The notes under the pieces were generated by a model, which did no database searches, had not been told where the DNA came from, and saw only the letters and a program-made list of their open reading frames with translations. From Streptomyces sp. NBC_01485 (lineage in GTDB: Bacteria > Actinomycetota > Actinomycetes > Streptomycetales > Streptomycetaceae): DNA of 64,000 bases. Of the stretch, positions 53,601 to 62,600 are shown piece by piece. Position 1 is the first letter of the stretch, and each line of letters opens with the position of its first letter. The stretch is from assembly GCF_036227125.1 (NCBI RefSeq), contig NZ_CP109435.1:7378001-7442000 (forward strand). Direction: 5' to 3'. A program made the position numbers and the translations under genes.

Positions 53601-56600
53601 CAGGTGGGTTGCGACCGGCTGGACGACCTCACGCTGGAGGCGCCGTTGGCGCTCTCCGACACCGCTTCCGTCGCCCTCCAGGTGTGGGTGGGATCGCCGG
53701 ACGACGCCGGATGCCGTCCGCTGACCGTGCACTCCCGCCACCTGGACGCGGACGCCGACCCGGCCTCGCCCGACGCGCCGTGGATCCGGCACGCCACCGG
53801 ACAACTGACGCCCGGCACCGCGCCCCAGGCAGGCGCCGACCTGACGGCCTGGCCGCCGCCCGCCGCCGAACCGCTGGACACCGCGGCGCTGTACGACACG
53901 CTCCAGGCGTCCGGCTACGGCTACGGCCCCGCCTTCCAGGGCCTGCGAGCCGCCTGGCGTACCGCCGACGCGGTGTACGCCGAGGTGACCCTCGCGGAGG
54001 AGGAGAGCGCCGAGGCGGACCGGTACGGCCTGCACCCGGCGCTGCTGGACAGCGCGCTGCACGCGGCCGTGCTGCTGGCGGCCGACGAGCCGGGACCCGC
54101 GCGGATGCCGTTCGCCTGGGAGGGGCTGACGGTGTACGCCGCCGGCGCCGACCTGCTCAGGGTACGGATCGCCGGGGTCGCGGGCCGGGACGCCGTGTCC
54201 GTGACGCTGGCGGACCGCACCGGGGCGCCCGTGGCCGCCTTGGACGCCCTCACCTTCCGCCCCGCCCAGGACGTCCGGAGCGCCGACGACGCGCTGTTCC
54301 GCCTGACCTGGCCCACGCGGCCAGTCCCCGCACCGGAGGAGCCACGCTGGGCGCTGCTCGCCGAGGTCGACGGCGACGGTGACGGCGACGGTGGCGACGA
54401 AGCCTGGACCGCGCCGGTCGTCGCGGAGCGCCACCGCGATCTCGCCGCTCTCGCCGACCTGACGGACCTGGCGGACATGGCAGGCCTGGCCGGCGCCACC
54501 GACCCGGCCGTGCGGATGCCCGACATCGTCGTGCTGCCGCTCGCCGGGGCCCCGGACGAGGACGTGCCGGCGGCAGCGCACCGGCTGGCCGCCCGGGCGC
54601 TGGCGGCCGTACAGCAGTGGCTCGCCGAGGAGCGCTTCGACCGTTCCCGGCTGCTGTTCCTGACCAGTGGCGCCCTGGCCACCGCCGACGGCGAGGCCGT
54701 ACCCGACCCGGCGGCAGCCGCCGTCTGGGGCCTGGTGCGCACCGCACAGACCGAACACCCCGGCCGCTTCGCGCTCGTCGACACCGACGGCACCGACGCC
54801 TCCTGGGCCGTACTGCCCACCGTGGCCGCGGCGACCGTCGCCGGCGAACCGCAGGTCGCCCTGCGGTCCGGTGAGGTCCACGTGCCCCGGCTGGCCCGCG
54901 CCGCGCGGCCCGAGCCCACCGACGGCACCGTGTGGGACCCCGAGGGCACCGTGCTGCTCGTAGGCGGCACCGGTGTGCTCGGCGGCGTCGTAGCCCGCCA
55001 CCTGGTCACCCGGCACGGCGTGCGCAACCTCGTGCTGGCCGGTCGGCGCGGCGACCGGACCCCCGGCGTCGACGCCCTGCTGGCCGAACTCACCGCGCTC
55101 GGCGCCACCGCCACGGCCGTGGCCTGCGACGCGGCCGACCGGGACGCGTTGACCGCCGTACTGGAGGGCATCGACTCCGAAGCGCCCCTGCGCGGCGTCG
55201 TCGACCTGGCGGGAGTGCTGGACGACGGTCTGGTGGAGGCACTGGACCAGGAGCGGCTGGCCGTCCCGTTGCGTGCGAAGGCCGACACCGGCTGGCTGCT
55301 GCACGACCTGACCCGAGATCTGGACCTGTCCGCGTTCGTCATGTTCTCGGCGTTCGCCGGAGTCGCGGGCAGCCCGGGACAGGGCGGCTACGCGGCGGGC
55401 AACGCCTTCCTGGACGCCCTCGCCGCACACCGACGCGCCCAGGGTCTGCCCGCCGTCTCCCTGGCCTGGGGCTTCTGGGACCAGGCCACCGGCATGACCG
55501 GCCACCTCGCCACCGCCGACCGCGACCGGATGGCCCGCCAGGGCGTTCTGCCGATCAGCGCCGAACAGGGCATGGCACTGCTCGACGCGGCCCTCGCCGC
55601 GCCGGACGGCCTGTCGGTTCCCGTACGGCTCGACCTGGCCGCCCTGCGCGCGGTCTCAGCGGTCGGCGCGGCCGACGCGGCCGACGAACTCCCGCCGATC
55701 TACCGCGCGTTGATCCCCTCCGCCACCCGCCGCGGTGCCACTCGCCGCGCCGCCGCCCGGCACACCGCCGGGCGCGCCGACGACAACGCCTTCGCCGCCA
55801 GGCTCGCGCCGCTGGGGGTCGCCGAGCGGGAGAACCTGCTGCTCGACCTGGTCCGTACCGAGGCCGCCGGCGTCCTGGGCCACGACTCCGCCCGCCAGGT
55901 CGCGGCGGACCGGGCCTTCAAGGAACTGGGCTTCGACTCGCTGACCGCCGTGGGTCTGCGCAACCGGCTGGCCACCGTCACCGGCGTACGGCTTCCGGCC
56001 ACCCTGGTCTTCGACCACCCCACCCCCCGCGAGCTGGCCGTCGAACTCCTCGCCCGGCTGGTCGGCCGCCTCGCCGCCGCGGCGCCGGTCACGCCCGCCG
56101 CGGCGGCCGTGGCTGCCTCCTCCGCCGACGAGCCCATCGCGATCATCGGCATGGCCTGCCGCTACCCCGGCGGCGTCACCACCCCCGAAGAGCTGTGGCG
56201 GCTCGTCGCGGGCGGCGCCGACGCGGTCGGGCCGTGGCCGAGCGACCGCGGCTGGGACCTGGACAAGCTGTACGACCCACAGGGCGAGCGGCCCGGCACG
56301 AGTTACGCCCGTGAAGGCGGATTCCTTTACGACGCCGACGAGTTCGACGCCGACTTCTTCGGCATCTCGCCCCGCGAGGCCATCGCGATGGACCCGCAGC
56401 AGCGGCTGCTCCTTGAGACCTCCTGGGAGGCGTTCGAACGCGCGGGCATCGACCCGAGGTCGGCACGCGGCACCCGTACCGGAGTGTTCGCCGGGCTGAT
56501 GTACCACGACTACGCGTCCCGGGTGTTCGGCGGACGCCCGGAGGATCTCGACGAGGTCGAGGGCTACCTCGGCAACGGCAGCGCGGGCAGCGTGGCCTCC

Positions 56601-59600
56601 GGCCGGGTCTCCTACACCCTCGGCCTCCAGGGCCCCGCCGTCACCGTGGACACCGCGTGCTCGTCGTCGCTGGTCGCGCTGCACCTGGCCGCCCAGGCGC
56701 TGCGGTCCGGCGAGTGCGACATGGCGCTCGCCGGCGGCGTCACCGTGCTGTCCACCCCCGGCATCTTCATCGACTTCAGCCGCCAGCGCGCGATGGCCGC
56801 CGACGGCCGCTGCAAGCCCTTCGCCGGCGCCGCCGACGGTACGGGCTGGGGCGAAGGGGCGGGCATGCTGCTGGTCGCGCGGCTGAGCGACGCGCAGCGA
56901 CTCGGTCACCCGGTGCTCGCGGTGGTCCGTGGCTCGGCCGTCAACCAGGACGGCGCGTCCAACGGCCTGACCGCCCCCAACGGCCCCTCCCAGCAGCGCG
57001 TCATCCAGGACGCCCTGGGCAACGCCAAGGTGACGACCGACCAGATCGACGTGGTGGAGGCGCACGGTACGGGTACGACGCTCGGCGACCCGATCGAGGC
57101 GCAGGCGCTGCTGGCGACGTACGGGCAGGGCCGGGAAGCCGAACAGCCGTTGTGGCTGGGGTCGGTGAAGTCCAACATCGGTCACACCCAGGCCGCTTCG
57201 GGCGTCGCGGGCGTGATCAAGATGGTCATGGCGATGCGCCACGGCGTCCTCCCGAAGACCCTGCACGTCGACGAGCCGTCGCCGCACGTCGACTGGCTCT
57301 CCGGCGCGGTGGAACTGCTGACGGACAGCGTGCCGTGGCCGGAGACCGGCCGTCCGCGCCGAGCGGCGGTGTCGTCGTTCGGAGTCAGCGGCACCAACGC
57401 GCACACCATCCTGGAACAGGCGCCGGCCGCACGTCCGCTCGGCGAGCCCGTACGGCCCGACCGGCCCGCACCCTTCACAGACGGGTCGGTCGTGCCGTGG
57501 GTGGTGTCCGGCCGGGGCGCCGGGGCACTGGCCGCGCAGGCGCAGCGGCTCGCGGAGTACGCCGCCGCTGCCGGACCCACGGCGGACGCCACGTCGGTCG
57601 GCCTGGCCCTGGCCACCGGTCGGGCGATGTTCGACGACCGCGCGGTGGTGTTGGGCCGGGATCTGGCTGAACTGACGTCTCGGGTTGGGGCGTTGGCGGC
57701 TGGTGCGGAGGCTTTGGGGGTTGTTGCGGGGTCGGTTGTGGGCTCCGGTGTGGTGTTTGTGTTCCCGGGTCAGGGGGCGCAGTGGGTGGGGATGGGGCGT
57801 GAACTGCTCGAAGCCTCTCCGGTGTTCGCGGCGTCGGTTGCGGAGTGTGAGGCGGCGTTGTCGCCGTGGGTGGAGTGGTCGTTGACCGGTGTGCTCGCCG
57901 GTGACGGAGCTGAGTTGGCGCGGGTTGATGTGGTGCAGCCGGTGTTGTGGGCTGTGATGGTGTCGTTGGCTGCGGTGTGGCGGTCGGTGGGTGTGGTGCC
58001 GGTTGCGGTGGTGGGTCATTCGCAGGGTGAGATCGCGGCGGCGTGTGTGGCGGGTGCGTTGTCGTTGGAGGATGCCGCCCGGGTGGTGGCGGTTCGGTCC
58101 CGTGCGATCACGCGGCTTGCGGGCACGGGCGGGATGGTGTCCGTCTTCGCCTCGTCCGAGCGGGTTGCCGGGCTGTTGGTGGAGGGTGTGGGGGTCGCGG
58201 CGGTGAACGGGCCGGGGTCGGTGGTGGTGTCGGGTGAGGCTGCGGCGCTGGATGTGTTCCTGGCCGGGTGTGTGGAGGCCGGGGTGGAGGCGCGGCGGGT
58301 GGCCGTGGACTATGCCTCGCATTCGGTGATGGTGGAGGCGCTGGAGTCGGAGATCACGGAGTCGTTGCAGGGTGTCGTCTCGCAGGCTCCTGCTGTGCCG
58401 ATGCTGTCGACGTACACGGGTGAGTGGGTCAAGGCCGGTGAGCTGGACGGCGGTTACTGGTACGGGAACCTGCGTCACCGCGTTCGCCTGGCCGACGCGG
58501 TCGCTGAACTGTCCGCTGCCGGGCACGGGTTGTTCGTGGAGGTCAGTCCGCACCCCGTGCTGACTACAGCCGTTCAGGACACCCTGGACGACATCCCGGG
58601 CGACGGTGTCGCGCTGGGCACCCTGCGCCGTGACCAGGGTGGGGCGGAACGGTTGCTGACCTCGGTGGCGGAGGCCTTCGTGCACGGCGCCGACGTCGAC
58701 TGGCGGACCGTACTGCCCGCCGGGGCGGGGCATGTCGACCTGCCGACGTACGCCTTCCAGCGCCGGCGCTACTGGCTGGACGCCGCCCAGGCACGGCCCG
58801 ACGTCGCCGAGGCCGACAGCGCCGACGTGCGGTTCTGGGACGTCGTGGAGCGCGGTGATCTCCAGGAGCTGGCCACGGCGCTCGGTGTCGGCGGTGACGA
58901 CCCGCTCAGCGCGGTGCTGCCCGCGCTGACCAGTTGGCGGCAGGTTCACCGGCAGGCGACCGCGCTGGACTCGTGGCGCTACCAGGTCGCCTGGAAGCCG
59001 GTCACCGAACCCACCGGCACCCCGGTGCTGACCGGCGACTGGCTGCTGATCTCCCCGGCCGACGACTCGGCCGACGCCGACGCAAACGCTGCTGCCGCCT
59101 CCGCCTCCGCCGCTGACGAGTGCGCCGCCGCCCTGAGCAGGTTCGGTGCCACGGTCGTCCGTATCGCGGTGTCCACCGAGGAACCGTCCCGTGAGGCCTA
59201 TGCCGGCCTCCTGCCCGCCGACCGCCAGGTCGCCGGCGTCCTGTCCCTGTTCGGCCTGCCGAACGACGACCAGGACCTGCTGAACGGCGGCAACGGACTG
59301 GCCGCCACCCTCACCCTCGTCCAGGCCATGGGCGACGCCGGTCTGCACGCGCCGCTGTGGCTGGCCACGCGCGGCGCGGTCGCGGTCGGTCGTGCCGACG
59401 GGCCGCCGGACCCCGGCACCGCGCAGGTGTGGGGCCTGGGCCGGGTCGTCGCGCTGGAGTACCCGCAGCTGTGGGGCGGCCTGCTCGACCTGCCGTCCGT
59501 CCTCGACGACCGCGCCGCCGCCCGGGTCTGCGCCACGCTGGCCGGTCTGCCCGGCGCCGAGGACCAGGTGGCGGTCCGCGCCTCGGGCACGTTCGTACGC

Positions 59601-62600
59601 CGTCTGGAACGCGCCCCCCTCGTCGACCGCGAGCCCGTCAGGCGCTGGACGGCGCGCGGCACCGTCCTGGTCACCGGCGCCACCGGAACCCTGGCCCCGC
59701 ACATCGTGGCCTGGCTGGCCACCACCGGAGCCGAGCACCTGGTCCTCGTCAGCCGCCGCGGCCCCCAGGCACCCGGTGCAGACCAACTCCGTACCGACGC
59801 CGAGGCGTTGGGCATACGGGTCACCATCGAAGCCTGCGACATCAGCGACCGCGACCAACTGGCCGCTCTCAAGCAGCGGTTGGAGCAAGACGGGACACCG
59901 GTCACCGCCGTCGTGCACGCGGCGGCCTCCATCAAGCTGCTTCCCGTCAGCACGCTGACACCGGCTCAGCTCGCGGCCGACCTGTCCGGCAAGGTGACGG
60001 GCGCCGCGAACCTGCACGAGGTCTTCGGCGACGACGACCTCGACACGTTCCTGCTGTTCTCCTCCATCGCGGGCATCTGGGGCAGCGGCGACCACGCCGC
60101 GTACGCCGCGGGCAACGCCTACCTCGACGCGCTGGCCGAGACCAGGCGCGCCCAGGGGCTGACCGCCACCTCGGTCGCCTGGGGCGTCTGGGCGGCCGTC
60201 AACACCTGGGAGGAGGGCCGGCTCGTGCCCGAGGGCGTGGACCCGGAGCGGCTGCGCCGCCAGGGCCTGCCGTTCCTCGACCCCGAGACCGCGTTCACCG
60301 CGCTGCGTACGGTGCTGGACCACGACGAGACGTTCATCGCCGTCGCCGAGGTCGACTGGGCCCGCTTCACCCCCGCCTTCGCCTCCGCCCGGCCCCGCCC
60401 GCTGCTCGACACCATCCCCGAGGCCCGGCAGGCTCTGGCCGCGGCCCGCGCCGACGGCCGGGACGGCGCGCCCGCCGACACCGCCGCCACCGTGCTGCGC
60501 GACCGGCTGGCCCCGCTGACCGGCCAGGAACGCGACACGCTGCTCCTGGACCTCGTACGCGCCGACGCCGCCGCCGTGCTCGGCCACACCTCCGCCGACG
60601 CCCTGGAGCCGGCCCGCGCCTTCAAGGACTGCGGCTTCGACTCCCTGACCGCCGTCGAACTGCGCAACCGGCTCGGCGCGGCCACCGGACTGCGGCTGCC
60701 GACCACCCTGGTCTTCGACCACCCGTCCCCGCTGGCGGTGGCGGCCCTGCTGCGCCGGGAACTCATGGGCGACGACACGGCCGCCGACCACCGGGGACCC
60801 GCGTCCGCCGCCACATCGTCCTCTTCCTCTTCCTTCGCCTCCTCTGCCTCCGCCGCCGACGAGCCGATCGCCATCATCGGCATGGCCTGCCGTTACCCCG
60901 GGGGGGTCGAGTCCCCGGAGGATCTGTGGAAGCTCCTCGTCTCCGGTACGGACGCCGTCTCCGGCTTCCCCGACGACCGGGGCTGGGACCTCGACGCCCT
61001 CTACGACCCCGACCCGGACCGAGACGGCACCAGCTACACCCGCGAAGGCGGATTCCTGCACCGGGCAGGCCACTTCGACCCCGGCTTCTTCGGCATCTCG
61101 CCCCGCGAGGCCATCGCCATGGACCCGCAGCAGCGGCTGCTCCTCGAAACCTCATGGGAGGCCCTGGAGCGGGCGGGGATCGACGCCGCGTCGGTCCGTG
61201 GCCGGCAGGTCGGCGTCTTCGCGGGCACCAACGGCTCCGACTACTCCGCGTTCTTCGCGGGCGCCCCCAAGGGCGGCGAGGGCTACCTCGCCACCGGCAA
61301 CTCCGTCAGCGTCGTCTCCGGTCGTATCGCGTACGCGCTCGGCCTCGAGGGCCCGGCGGTCACCGTCGACACCGCGTGCTCCTCGTCGCTGGTGGCCCTG
61401 CACCTGGCCGCGCAGGCGCTGCGTTCCGGCGAGTGCACCATGGCGCTGGCGGGCGGCGTCACCGTCATGTCGACGCCCAGCGCCCTGCTGACCTTCAGCC
61501 GGCAGCGCGGCGTCGCCGCCGACGGCCGCTGCAAGGCGTTCTCCGCCGCCGCCGACGGCATGGGCATGTCCGAGGGCGCGGGGATGCTGCTCGTCGAGCG
61601 GCTGTCCGACGCCGAGCGGCTGGGCCATCGGGTGCTGGCGGTGGTGCGCGGGTCGGCGGTCAACCAGGACGGCGCGTCCAACGGCCTCACCGCCCCCAAC
61701 GGCCCGTCCCAACAGCGCGTCATCCGGCAGGCGTTGGCGAACGCGCGGCTGACGGCCTCCGACGTCGATGTGGTCGAGGCGCACGGCACGGGTACGTCGC
61801 TGGGCGATCCGATCGAGGCGCAGGCTCTGCTGGCGACGTACGGGCAGGAGCGTGAGGCCGAACGGCCGCTGCTGCTGGGCTCGGTGAAGTCCAACATCGG
61901 GCACACCCAGGCCGCCGCCGGCGTGGCAGGCGTGATCAAGATGGTGCTCGCACTGCAGGGCGGCGTCCTTCCCCGCACGCTGCACGTGGACGAGCCGTCG
62001 CCGCACGTCGACTGGGCCTCCGGCGCGGTCGAACTGCTCGCCGAGCCCGTCGACTGGCAGCGCACCGACCGTCCGCGCCGCGCCGGCATCTCGTCCTTCG
62101 GTATCAGCGGCACCAACGTCCACCTGCTGGTGGAGGAGGCCCCCGGCGTCGAGACCGCCGTATCCCCCGGGACCGGGCACCCCCTGCCGGTCGTGCCGTG
62201 GGTCGTCACCGGGCGCGGCGCGGCAGCGCTGCGAAGCCAGGCGCAACGGCTGACGGCCTGGTCCGAGACCGACGGCGCGACGGCCGACGCCACGGACATC
62301 GGCTTCTCCCTGGCCGAGGGCCGCAGCGTCTTCGACCACCGCGCGGTGGTGTTCGGACGCGACCGGTCTGCGCTGGAGCGCGGGTTGGCAGTGATGGCGC
62401 AGGGCGCGGAGGCGCCAGGTGTGGTGTGCGGTGCGGTGATGGAGGGCCGGACTGCGTTCCTGTTCTCGGGCCAGGGCAGCCAACGGGTGGGTGCGGGGCG
62501 TGAGTTGTATGCCGCTTATCCGGTGTTCGCGGATGCGTTGGATGAGGTGTGTGCGCGGTTCGACGGGTTGTTGGACCGGCCGTTGCGTGAGGTGCTTTTC

